Shown in pieces: positions 16,024 to 24,651 of a stretch of 64,000 nt of DNA. Position numbers and translations under genes: made by a program. This DNA comes from Devosia sp. YIM 151766. GTDB taxonomy: Bacteria; Pseudomonadota; Alphaproteobacteria; Rhizobiales; Devosiaceae. The notes beneath the pieces are model-generated. The model was given only the letters and a program-made list of their open reading frames with translations. It was not told where the DNA came from and did not search any database. Position 1 is the stretch's first letter. Every line of letters begins with the position of its first letter. The stretch spans positions 1,054,001-1,118,000 of the forward strand of contig NZ_CP127251.1 of assembly GCF_030285925.1 (NCBI RefSeq), read 5' to 3'.

Positions 16024-18158
16024 GCGAACTGAACATCAGCAATTTCATCTGGAACATCGCCGACGATATCCTGCGCGACGTTTATGTCCGGGGAAAGTAT
16101 CGTGACGTCATTCTGCCAATGACGGTTATCCGGCGTCTCGACGCCGTCCTAGAGCCGACCAAGGACGCCGTGCTCGCAATGAAGGCCCAGCTCGACAAGG
16201 CCGGCGTTGCCAATCAGCACGCCGCGTTGTGCCAAGCCTCCGGAGAAGCGTTCTACAACACCTCGCAGTTCCGCCTGCGAGACCTCACATCCCGCGCGCG
16301 CCGGCAACAGCTGAAGGCGGACTTCGAGGCATACCTCGACGGTTTCTCCCCGAATGTCCAGGAGGTCCTGGAAAAGTTCAAGTTCCGCAATCAGATCCCG
16401 ACCTTGGTCGAAGCCGATGCGCTCGGGTTCCTGCTCGAGAAGTTCCTCGATCCGTCGGTCAACCTCAGCCCGAAGCCCGTGCTGCATGCCGATGGCGCCG
16501 TTCGTCTGCCGGGCCTCGACAACCATTCCATGGGCACGATCTTTGAGGAACTGATCCGGCGCTTCAACGAAGAGAACAACGAGGAAGCTGGCGAGCACTT
16601 CACCCCGCGCGACGTGGTGGAGCTCATGTCCCATCTCATCTTCATGCCGATCGCCGACGACATCCAGTCGGGCACATACCTCGTCTATGACGGGGCATGC
16701 GGCACCGGCGGCATGCTGACCGTGGCGGAGGAAACATTCACCAGGCTCGCAACCGAACACGGCAAGGAGGTCTCGGTTCATCTGTATGGCCAGGAGGTCA
16801 ACCCCGAGACCTTCGCCATCAGCAAGGCCGACCTGATCCTGAAGGGCGAAGGGCTCGAAGCCGAGAACATGAAATTCGGCTCCACGCTCTCGTCGGATGC
16901 GTTCCCGTCCCACGAGTTCGACTTCATGCTGTCGAACCCGCCCTACGGCAAATCGTGGAAGACGGACCTCGAACGCATGGGCGGGAAGAAGGACATTCGC
17001 GATCCCCGCTTCCTGATCGAACATGGCGGCGATCCGGAATTCAGCCTTATCACCCGCTCTAGTGACGGCCAGATGGTGTTTCTGGCCAACATGCTCAGCA
17101 AGATGAAGACGACTTCGTCCCTCGGCAGCCGCATTGCCGAAGTCCACAACGGATCGTCGCTCTTCACCGGCGACGCCGGATCGGGCGAAAGCAACGTTCG
17201 GCGCTGGATCATCGAGAATGACTGGCTGGAGGCCATCGTCGCCCTGCCGCTGAACATCTTCTACAACACCGGCATTGCGACCTACATCTGGGTGCTCAGC
17301 AACCGAAAGGCAGACCAGCGCCGCGGCAAGGTGCAGCTCATCGACGCCACCTCCTGGTTCAGGCCGTTGCGCAAGAACCTTGGCAAGAAGAACTGTGAAC
17401 TGGGGCCCGACGATGTTCGCCGGATCACCGACGCCTTCATGCAGGGCCGTGAGGACGAGACGTCGAAAATCTTCCCCAACGCTACGTTCGGCTACTGGAA
17501 GGTCACCATCGAACGCCCGTTGCGCCTGAAGGTCGAACTGTCGGAGGTCGCGCTGCGCCGCTTCCGCAAGGCCTGCGCCGATGTGGGCGAGGCCGATCTG
17601 GCGCGCGCTGTCGAGGCCGTGGCCGAGCATGCGGGCGCCGGCCCGCATCTCGACTTCAACCTGTTCGCCGAGCAGGTCGAGGCGGCGGCCGCCGGGCTTG
17701 GCATCCGGATGACAGCCAAGCGGCAGAAGGTGCTGATGTCGGTGCTGGGGGTGAAGGCGGCCGAGGCGGCGCCGGTCATCCGGAAGGTCTCGAAGCCGAA
17801 ACCCGGCACTGACGTCGACCACGACGCGCTTCACGGCAGCTATCGCACCACCATCGACGGCAAGCAGGTGGTGGTGGAATACGAGCCGGATTCGGAGCTG
17901 CGGGACACCGAGCAGGTGCCGTTCCTTGAAGATGGCGGGATCGAGGCCTTCGTCCGGTGCGAGGTGCTGCCCCATGCGCCCGACGCCTGGATCGACGCAT
18001 CGAAGACGGTGATCGGCTACGAGATCAGCTTCACGCGGCACTTCTACAAGCCGCAGCCGCTGCGAACGCTCGACCAGATTGAGGCGGATATCCGCGCACT
18101 GGAGCAGGAAACGGAGGGCCTGCTAGAGGACGTGCTGGTCGGAGGCCGGGGCGCATGA
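16020..18158 (+). CDS. hsdM: Type I restriction-modification methyltransferase subunit M
   Basis: The 712-residue product contains an N-terminal helical HsdM domain (SNFIWNIADDILRDVYVRGKY), AdoMet-binding motif I near residue 222 (YDGACGTGGM) and catalytic motif IV near residue 306 (NPPYG), the N6-adenine type. It works with HsdS as M2S methylase, and with HsdR as the full enzyme. A ~170-residue extension beyond the methylase core contains IDGKQVVVEYEPDSELRD, usual in this subgroup. GTG start at 16020; the end overlaps hsdS by ATGA. All key residues are present. Confidence 0.93.
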   Translation: MSELNISNFIWNIADDILRDVYVRGKYRDVILPMTVIRRLDAVLEPTKDAVLAMKAQLDKAGVANQHAALCQASGEAFYNTSQFRLRDLTSRARRQQLKADFEAYLDGFSPNVQEVLEKFKFRNQIPTLVEADALGFLLEKFLDPSVNLSPKPVLHADGAVRLPGLDNHSMGTIFEELIRRFNEENNEEAGEHFTPRDVVELMSHLIFMPIADDIQSGTYLVYDGACGTGGMLTVAEETFTRLATEHGKEVSVHLYGQEVNPETFAISKADLILKGEGLEAENMKFGSTLSSDAFPSHEFDFMLSNPPYGKSWKTDLERMGGKKDIRDPRFLIEHGGDPEFSLITRSSDGQMVFLANMLSKMKTTSSLGSRIAEVHNGSSLFTGDAGSGESNVRRWIIENDWLEAIVALPLNIFYNTGIATYIWVLSNRKADQRRGKVQLIDATSWFRPLRKNLGKKNCELGPDDVRRITDAFMQGREDETSKIFPNATFGYWKVTIERPLRLKVELSEVALRRFRKACADVGEADLARAVEAVAEHAGAGPHLDFNLFAEQVEAAAAGLGIRMTAKRQKVLMSVLGVKAAEAAPVIRKVSKPKPGTDVDHDALHGSYRTTIDGKQVVVEYEPDSELRDTEQVPFLEDGGIEAFVRCEVLPHAPDAWIDASKTVIGYEISFTRHFYKPQPLRTLDQIEADIRALEQETEGLLEDVLVGGRGA

Positions 18159-19573
18159 CGGCACGCGCGCTCACCGTGGCACCGTCGGCGGAATGTAAGG
18201 GGCTTGCCCCCTACGCCTCCTATCGCGACAGCGGATTGCCCTGGCTCGGCGCGATCCCGTCCCATTGGGACGTGCGGCGCAACGGCCGCCTGTTTGCCGA
18301 GCGCGTCGAGACCGGCTTCGAGGATCTGCCGATCCTGGAGGTTTCGCTGCGCACGGGCGTCCGGGTCCGCGACATGGAGAATGGCGCGCGGAAACAGCAG
18401 ATGGCGGACCGCAGCAAGTACAAGCGTGCCGCCAAAGGTGACATCGCCTACAACATGATGCGCATGTGGCAGGGCGCGGTGGGCGTGGCACCCGAGGACG
18501 GCCTGATCAGCCCGGCCTATGTCGTCGCGCGACCGTTCCCCGAGGTCGATCCGCGCTACTTCACCTATCTTTTCCGCACCCCCGCCTACATGCGCGAGGT
18601 GAACAAGTTCTCGCGGGGCATTGTCTCGGATCGCAACCGGCTCTATTGGGACGAGTTCAAGCAGATGCCGTCTGCCTTTCCTCCGACCGGGGAGCAGACC
18701 CGGATCGCGGATTCCCTTGATGCCCATGGCCGTCTGACGGCCCGCCTGATCCGCAACAAGCGGCGGCTGATCGGGCTGTTGAACGAGCAGAAGCAGGCGA
18801 TCATCAACCGCGCCGTCACACGCGGCGTGAACCTCGACGCCCCGATGAAGCCCACCGGCATCGACTGGATGCCCGAGGTTCCGGCGCATTGGGAAGTGAA
18901 GCGACTGAAGACGCTGGTCCGTAACGTCACAGAACAAACGAACGCATTGCACGAGGGTGAAACCTACATCGCGCTTGAGCATGTGAAGAGCTGGACGGGT
19001 GAGATTACCCCTCCGGGCGATGACATTGCTTTCGATAGCCAAGTGAAGCGTTTCGCGTCTGGTGATGTACTCTTCGGCAAACTCCGTCCTTACCTCGCCA
19101 AGGTAACCCGACCCGAACAAGCTGGTGTGTGTGTTGGCGAGTTTCTGGTGCTAAGGTCCACGAAGGAAGCGCCCATGGCGGAGTTCCTTGAGGTGAAGCT
19201 TCGCTCGAAGACCATAGTCGATATCGTGAACAGCTCGACCTTCGGGGCCAAGATGCCCCGAGCCGAATGGGGCTTTATCGGCAATCTCCGCTTTGCATAT
19301 CCGCCCAGCCAGGAGGAACAGGCTGAAATTCTCGATTCCATTGCGTCGGAGACTCGTGCGGTCAGCACTGCAATCAGCAGAACCGAGAACGAGATTACGC
19401 TGATTAGTGAGTACCGCGAGCGCCTGATTGCCGATGTCGTCACCGGCAAGCTGGACCTGCGCCACATCGAAATCGCGGCGCCCGGCGACGAGCCGGCCAT
19501 CGACGAGGACGACGCGCTGGACGAGGACCTGGACGCCGCGGACACGGAAGACCTGGCGGAGGCCGAGGACTGA
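18155..19573 (+). CDS. hsdS: Type I restriction-modification specificity subunit S
   Basis: The 472-residue product has two target-recognition domains, each opening with a characteristic phrase: LPWLGAIPSHWDVRR near residue 28 and IDWMPEVPAHWEVKR near residue 234, each followed by a conserved helix (TARLIRNKRRLIGLLNEQKQ and the one ending EYRERLIADVVTGKLDLR). It determines the split DNA target. The C-terminal ~30 residues are very acidic (DEDDALDEDLDAADTEDL). The second recognition domain (about 18900-19420) looks less GC-rich than its surroundings, compatible with domain exchange. It ends 2 bases before darT. Confidence 0.93.
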   Translation: MTARALTVAPSAECKGLAPYASYRDSGLPWLGAIPSHWDVRRNGRLFAERVETGFEDLPILEVSLRTGVRVRDMENGARKQQMADRSKYKRAAKGDIAYNMMRMWQGAVGVAPEDGLISPAYVVARPFPEVDPRYFTYLFRTPAYMREVNKFSRGIVSDRNRLYWDEFKQMPSAFPPTGEQTRIADSLDAHGRLTARLIRNKRRLIGLLNEQKQAIINRAVTRGVNLDAPMKPTGIDWMPEVPAHWEVKRLKTLVRNVTEQTNALHEGETYIALEHVKSWTGEITPPGDDIAFDSQVKRFASGDVLFGKLRPYLAKVTRPEQAGVCVGEFLVLRSTKEAPMAEFLEVKLRSKTIVDIVNSSTFGAKMPRAEWGFIGNLRFAYPPSQEEQAEILDSIASETRAVSTAISRTENEITLISEYRERLIADVVTGKLDLRHIEIAAPGDEPAIDEDDALDEDLDAADTEDLAEAED

Positions 19574-19575
19574 CC

Positions 19576-20247
19576 ATGCCGCCGCCCGCCGCCCCGAAGA
19601 TCTATCACATCGTGCATGTGGACCGGCTGTCCTCGATCATCGCCGCGGGCGGTCTGCTGTGCGATGCCGAGATCGTCCGGCGCGCGGCCGCCAACCCGGC
19701 CATGGGCACCACCATCGGGATGACCAGCATCAAGGAACGGCGGCTGAACGAGCTCGAACTGTCCAGCCACCCCGGCCTGCGGGTCGGCGGCTGCGTGCCC
19801 TTCTACTTCTGCCCGCGCTCGATCATGCTCTATCTGATCCATTGCGCGAACCATGCCGAGCTTGCCTATCGCGGCGGTCAGGGGCCGATCGTCCATCTGG
19901 AGGCCGACCTGCGCGACAGCGTCGCCTGGGCGGAGCGCAACCGGTCCCGCTGGGCCTTCACCCTGTCGAACGCCGGGGCCTATTACTTCGAGGACAGGGC
20001 CGACCTCGGGCAGCTTGATGCGATCAACTGGGACGCGGTCCAGACGAACCGCTGGGCGGGGAACGGCATCTCGCGCTCGGTCAAGGAAGGCAAGCAGGCG
20101 GAATTTCTCGTGGAACGGGCTTTTCCATGGCAGCTTGTGACCAGGATCGGGGTAAGGTCGCAGCAGGTCTACGGGCAAGTCAGGGCGGCGTTGCAGGCGG
20201 CCATCCATAAACCGCATGTCGAAATCAAGCCGGATTGGTACTATTGA
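19576..20247 (+). CDS. darT: DarT-type ssDNA thymidine ADP-ribosyltransferase toxin
   Basis: This 223-residue DarT (formerly DUF4433) protein uses NAD+ to ADP-ribosylate thymidine in single-stranded DNA, blocking replication; several DarT systems act against phage. Signatures are IYHIVHVDRLSSIIAAGG at the N-terminus (NAD binding), PFYFCPRSIMLYLI in the middle, and the catalytic Glu at about residue 176 in KQAEFLVE. It sits 2 bases after hsdS and 17 bases before the DarG gene, embedded in the restriction operon. Key residues look intact. Confidence 0.9.
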   Translation: MPPPAAPKIYHIVHVDRLSSIIAAGGLLCDAEIVRRAAANPAMGTTIGMTSIKERRLNELELSSHPGLRVGGCVPFYFCPRSIMLYLIHCANHAELAYRGGQGPIVHLEADLRDSVAWAERNRSRWAFTLSNAGAYYFEDRADLGQLDAINWDAVQTNRWAGNGISRSVKEGKQAEFLVERAFPWQLVTRIGVRSQQVYGQVRAALQAAIHKPHVEIKPDWYY

Positions 20248-20264
20248 TGGGGAGGGAGGCAGCG

Positions 20265-21329
20265 ATGTTCGAATACAAGACGGGCGATATTCTGGCCGCA
20301 GATGCTGACGCCCTGGTGAATACGGTGAATTGCGTTGGCGTGATGGGCCGGGGGATCGCGCTTCAGTTCAAGAACGCGTTTCCGGAGAATTTCCGCGCCT
20401 ACGAGCAAGCCTGCAAGCGCGAGGAAGTCCGGCCCGGCCATATGTTCGTCTTCGAGACCGGCCAGCTGACCAGCCCGCGATACATCGTCAACTTCCCGAC
20501 CAAGCGCCACTGGCGCGGCAAGAGCCGTATGGAGGACATCGACGCGGGGCTGAAGGATCTGCAACGGGTGATCCGGGAGAAGAAGATTCGCTCGATCGCC
20601 ATCCCCCCGCTTGGCAGCGGGCTGGGGGGGCTCGACTGGAATGAGGTCCGGCCAAGGATCGAAGAGGCGCTGCGCGGCTTCAACGACCTGCATGTCATCA
20701 TCTACCAGCCGAATGGCGCACCGGAACCGGCCCAGATGGCAAGGCGGCAGACGGCACCGAACATGACCCCCGGCCGTGCGGCGCTGGTCGGCCTGATGGA
20801 CCGGTACCTCAGCGGGCTGCTGGACCCGTTCGTGACGCTGCTTGAAGTGCACAAGCTCATGTACTTCATGAAAGTCAGCGGCGAGCCGTCGATGGAGCGG
20901 CTCCGGGTAGTGAAGGGCCCATACGGCCCGTATTCGGAGAACCTGACCCACGTCCTGCGCGAGATCGAAGGATATTTCGTCTCCGGCTACCGCGACGGGG
21001 GCGATGCGCCCAACAAGCAGCTCGAGCTTGTGCCGGGAGCGGTGAAGGACGCCGACGAATTCCTCGGAGAGCATCCGGACACGCGGGCCCGTTTCGACAA
21101 GGTGGCCAGCCTCGTCGAAGGCTTCGAGACGCCATTCGGGCTTGAGCTTTTGTCAACGGTCCACTGGGTGATCACGCACGAGTCCCCGCACTCGATCAAC
21201 GAGGCGGTCTCCAAGGTCTACGGGTGGAATGATCGCAAGAAACAGTTCTCGCCGAGGCAAGTCGCACTGGCGGCGGAGGTCCTTCAGAAGAAGGGCTGGA
21301 TCGATGCCGGTGCATTGCAGGCGGGCTGA
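20265..21329 (+). CDS. darG: DarG-type antitoxin with macrodomain ADP-ribosylglycohydrolase
   Basis: The 354-residue product has residues 1-155 as a macrodomain (TGDILAADADALVNTVNCVG, MGRGIALQFKNAFP, IPPLGSGLGGLDW) that removes ADP-ribose from DNA and so reverses DarT. Residues ~165-354 form the C-terminal domain (LLEVHKLMYFMK, VKGPYGPYSENL) that binds DarT directly. I choose ATG at 20265 because GGGAGGGAGG stands at the right distance before it; ATG at 20247 is an alternative. The stop overlaps the hsdR start by one base. Confidence 0.9.
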   Translation: MFEYKTGDILAADADALVNTVNCVGVMGRGIALQFKNAFPENFRAYEQACKREEVRPGHMFVFETGQLTSPRYIVNFPTKRHWRGKSRMEDIDAGLKDLQRVIREKKIRSIAIPPLGSGLGGLDWNEVRPRIEEALRGFNDLHVIIYQPNGAPEPAQMARRQTAPNMTPGRAALVGLMDRYLSGLLDPFVTLLEVHKLMYFMKVSGEPSMERLRVVKGPYGPYSENLTHVLREIEGYFVSGYRDGGDAPNKQLELVPGAVKDADEFLGEHPDTRARFDKVASLVEGFETPFGLELLSTVHWVITHESPHSINEAVSKVYGWNDRKKQFSPRQVALAAEVLQKKGWIDAGALQAG

Positions 21330-24268
21330 TGACGACGGACACCAGCGAGAAAGGCCTCGAAGCCCTCATCGTCCGCTCGCTCATTGACGAGGCGGGTTAC
21401 GTCGCCGGGGCTTCGAAGGATTTCGACCGGGACCACGCCGTTGATCTGACGAAGCTGTTCGACTTCCTCAACGCGACACAGCCCGAGGCTGTCGAGGCGC
21501 TCGGCATCGGCGAGGATGGACCGAAGCGGCTGCAGTTCCTGCACCGGCTGCAGGGCGAGATCGCCAAGCGCGGCGTCATCGACGTGTTGCGCAATGGTGT
21601 GAAGCACGGCCCCGGCTCCGTGGAGTTGTTCTTCGGTACACCAACCCCGGGCAACGCGAGGGCCGAGGCGCTGTTCGCCGCCAACATCTTCAGCGTCACC
21701 CGCCAGCTGCATTATTCCAAGGACGCGACCAAGCTGTCGCTCGATGTAGCCGTCTTCATCAACGGCCTGCCCGTGGCCACCTTCGAGTTGAAGAACAGCC
21801 TGACCAAGCAGACGGTCGAGGACGCGATCGAGCAATACAAGCGCGACCGCAATCCGAAGGAGTTACTGTTCCAGTTCGGCCGCTGCGTCGTCCACTTCGC
21901 CGTGGACGATCACGAGGTGCGGATGTGCACGCAGCTGAAGGGCAAGACGTCCTGGTTCCTGCCCTTCAACAAGGGCTGGAACGATGGCGCAGGCAACCCA
22001 CCGAACCCCCATGGGCTGAAGACCGACTACCTGTGGAAGGAGTACCTGACGAAGCGGAACCTCACCGACATCCTGGAAAACTATGCCCAGGTGGTCGAAG
22101 AGGTCGACGAGCGCGGCAAGAAGAAGCCGCCGAAGCAGGTCTTCCCGCGATTCCATCAGCTGGACGTGGTGCGCAAGCTGCTGGCCGACGCCGAAGCGAA
22201 GGGCGCCGGGAAGCGTTACCTGATCCAGCACTCGGCCGGATCAGGAAAGAGCAACTCGATTGCCTGGCTCGCTCATCAGTTGATCGGCCTGGAGACCGGC
22301 GGACGGATGACCTTCGACTCGGTCATAGTGGTCACCGACCGGCGGGTGCTGGACAAGCAGATCCGCGACACGATCAAGCAGTTCGCGCAGGTGTCGTCGG
22401 TGGTGGGCCACGCCGAGAAGTCCGGTGACCTGCGGGCTTTCCTCACGGCCGGCAAGAAGATCATCATCACAACGGTGCAGAAGTTTCCCTTCATCCTCGA
22501 CGAAATTGGCGACGAGCACCGCGGGCGAACCTTCGCCATCATCATCGACGAGGCGCATTCAAGCCAAGGCGGCCGCACCGCCGCGAAGATGAACATCGCG
22601 CTCGCCGCGAATGGGGCCGAAGAGGAAGAAGAGACCGTTGAGGACGCCATCAACCGTCTGATGGAAGCGCGGAAGGTGCTGCCGAACGCCAGCTATTTTG
22701 CGTTCACCGCGACGCCCAAGAATAAGACGCTGGAGGTGTTCGGCGCCCCGGTCCCGCAGGGGGACAAGGTCAAGCACGTGCCGTTCCACAGCTACACGAT
22801 GAAGCAGGCGATCCAGGAGGGCTTCATCCTCGATGTGCTGAAGCATTATACGCCGGTCGACAGCTTCTATCGGCTAATGAAGACGGTCGAGGATGATCCA
22901 AGGTTCGATACCAAACGGGCGCAGAAGAAGCTGCGCAAGTATGTCGAATCCCATGACCATGCGATCCGCAAGAAGGCCGAGATTATGGTCGATCACTTCC
23001 ACGACCAGGTCATGGCGCACCGCAAGATCGGCGGAGCAGCCCGTGCAATGGTCATCACCAACGGGATTCAGCGCGCGATCCAGTACTTCCATGCCTTTCA
23101 AGCGTATCTGAAGGAGCGCAAGAGCCCGCACCAAGCCATCGTCGCCTTTTCGGGCGAACATGAGTATGGCGGCCACAAGGTCACCGAGGCGACGCTGAAC
23201 GGTTTTCCGAGCAGCCAGATCGAGCAACTGATCCAGAAGGATCCGTACCGCTTCCTGATCGTCGCGGACAAATTCCAGACCGGCTACGACGAGCCGCTGC
23301 TGCACACCATGTACGTGGACAAGACGCTGTCCGGGGTGAAGGCGGTGCAGACCCTGTCTCGATTGAACCGGGCGCATCCGCAGAAGCACGACACCTTTGT
23401 TCTCGACTTCATGAATGACTTTGACGCGATCAAGACGTCGTTCGAGCCGTATTATCGCACCACGATCCTCAGCGAGGAAACCGACCCCGACAAGCTGCAC
23501 GACCTGAGGGCCGCACTGGACGGTTACCAAGTCTACGGGTGGGATCAGGTGGAAGACCTGGTGGCGCTCTATCTCGGCGGCGCAGACCGGGACAAGCTCG
23601 ACCCGATTCTCGACGCCTGCGTCGCCGTCTACAAGGCGGATCTCGACGAGGATGGGCAGGTCGACTTCAAGGGCAAGGCGAAGGCGTTCACGAGGACCTA
23701 CGGCTTCCTGGCCGCGATCCTTCCCTACAGCAATGCCGCTTGGGAGAAGCTGTCGATCTTCCTGAACTTCCTGACGCCGAAGTTGCCGGCTCCCGAGGAG
23801 CAGGACCTGTCGAAGGGCATTCTCGAGGCAATCGACATGGACAGCTATCGGGTCGAAGCTCAGGCAACCATGGCCATCGTGCTGCCGGATGCGGATGCTG
23901 AGATTGGCCCCGTGCCAACAAGCGGGGGCGGCGGCAGGCCAGAGCCAGAGCTCGACCTGCTGAGTAACATCCTCAAGATCTTCAACGAGATGTTCGGCAA
24001 CATCGAGTGGAAGGACAAAGACAAGATCGGGAAGGTGATTGCAGAGGAACTGCCTGCGAAAGTCTCAGCGGACAGAGCGTATCAGAACGCCATGAAGAAT
24101 TCCGACAAGCAGAACGCCCGGATCGAGCATGACAAGGCGCTTGAACGCGCAGTGATCGAGCTGCTATCCGACCACACCGAGTTGTTCAAGCAGTTCTCCG
24201 ACAATCCGTCGTTCAAGAAGTGGCTGTCCGAAACGATCTTCACAGCGACATACGCCGACGCATCGTAA
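21329..24268 (+). CDS. hsdR: Type I restriction endonuclease subunit R
   Basis: The 979-residue product has an N-terminal PD-(D/E)xK nuclease with ATFELKNSL near residue 152, then superfamily-2 translocase motifs: Walker A QHSAGSGKSNSIAW near 300, DEAH box IIIDEAHSSQGG near 406, motif III YFAFTATPKNKTLE, and a helicase C-terminal half with VADKFQTGYDEP and QTLSRLNRAHP. It completes the EcoKI-like R2M2S enzyme. The C-terminal assembly region is intact. It is the last gene of the operon, 278 bases before the att-like core and integrase. Confidence 0.94.
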   Translation: MTTDTSEKGLEALIVRSLIDEAGYVAGASKDFDRDHAVDLTKLFDFLNATQPEAVEALGIGEDGPKRLQFLHRLQGEIAKRGVIDVLRNGVKHGPGSVELFFGTPTPGNARAEALFAANIFSVTRQLHYSKDATKLSLDVAVFINGLPVATFELKNSLTKQTVEDAIEQYKRDRNPKELLFQFGRCVVHFAVDDHEVRMCTQLKGKTSWFLPFNKGWNDGAGNPPNPHGLKTDYLWKEYLTKRNLTDILENYAQVVEEVDERGKKKPPKQVFPRFHQLDVVRKLLADAEAKGAGKRYLIQHSAGSGKSNSIAWLAHQLIGLETGGRMTFDSVIVVTDRRVLDKQIRDTIKQFAQVSSVVGHAEKSGDLRAFLTAGKKIIITTVQKFPFILDEIGDEHRGRTFAIIIDEAHSSQGGRTAAKMNIALAANGAEEEEETVEDAINRLMEARKVLPNASYFAFTATPKNKTLEVFGAPVPQGDKVKHVPFHSYTMKQAIQEGFILDVLKHYTPVDSFYRLMKTVEDDPRFDTKRAQKKLRKYVESHDHAIRKKAEIMVDHFHDQVMAHRKIGGAARAMVITNGIQRAIQYFHAFQAYLKERKSPHQAIVAFSGEHEYGGHKVTEATLNGFPSSQIEQLIQKDPYRFLIVADKFQTGYDEPLLHTMYVDKTLSGVKAVQTLSRLNRAHPQKHDTFVLDFMNDFDAIKTSFEPYYRTTILSEETDPDKLHDLRAALDGYQVYGWDQVEDLVALYLGGADRDKLDPILDACVAVYKADLDEDGQVDFKGKAKAFTRTYGFLAAILPYSNAAWEKLSIFLNFLTPKLPAPEEQDLSKGILEAIDMDSYRVEAQATMAIVLPDADAEIGPVPTSGGGGRPEPELDLLSNILKIFNEMFGNIEWKDKDKIGKVIAEELPAKVSADRAYQNAMKNSDKQNARIEHDKALERAVIELLSDHTELFKQFSDNPSFKKWLSETIFTATYADAS

Positions 24269-24545
24269 CGGTGCGACCAAAAAAGTTCGACGTGAGGGGC
24301 GACAGGAAGCGAAGGGAACCGGGATCGGAGTCCGCACCGGTACGAAATATAATCGTTAATATACAGATGCTTATAAGCTGTTCACCGAAACCGGACAGTC
24401 AACAGGTCCGGAGAATATCGACCCCGAGAGAGCGCTTTCGGGCCTCTTGGCGTCGAGGCCAGTGCTCAGCCCCTCCTGCATAACCCTCGAATACAACGGG
24501 AAAATCCGGCCGGAGCCGGATCGGGAGAACGCTTTCGCGAGGGCG
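24269..24545. other. Spacer between hsdR and the integrase element, with a diverged repeat
   Basis: No gene is seen. Bases 24369-24553 align to 5452-5636 (see that entry). In both places the repeat runs up to the AGTGGCGGAG core. It may be the right-hand end of an older element lying to the left. Confidence 0.5.
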
Positions 24546-24563
24546 AGTGGCGGAGAGGAAGGG
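24546..24563. repeat. att-like core 2, left end of the integrative element
   Basis: The sequence AGTGGCGGAGAGGAAGGG matches 16 of 18 positions of the cores at 5628 and 30493. It lies 88 bases before the integrase start, the usual place of an att core for a tyrosine integrase. It resembles the complement of a tRNA-Ser 3' end, but no tRNA is complete here. Confidence 0.5.
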
Positions 24564-24626
24564 ACACTCGCGGCTCAGAGATAAAAGTGCACAGACCTCT
24601 TGATTTCCAGTCTCCTCCCTCCACTT

Positions 24627-24651
24627 ATGGGGGCACAAAGCGGGGGCACAA
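24627..24651. repeat. Inner 25-base repeat, left copy (candidate integrase arm sites)
   Basis: Two direct copies of GGGGGCACAA (24629-24638 and 24642-24651) are 13 bases apart. The whole 25-base segment is repeated without change at 30409-30433, inside the right-hand core. The positions of both copies relative to the two cores are as expected for integrase arm-binding sites on attL and attR. The final A is also the first base of the integrase start codon. Confidence 0.5.

Noticed and set aside
16149..18041. A 630-codon open frame antisense to hsdM
   Set aside because: High GC produces long antisense frames; its sequence shows no family motif and hsdM is fully intact on the other strand.
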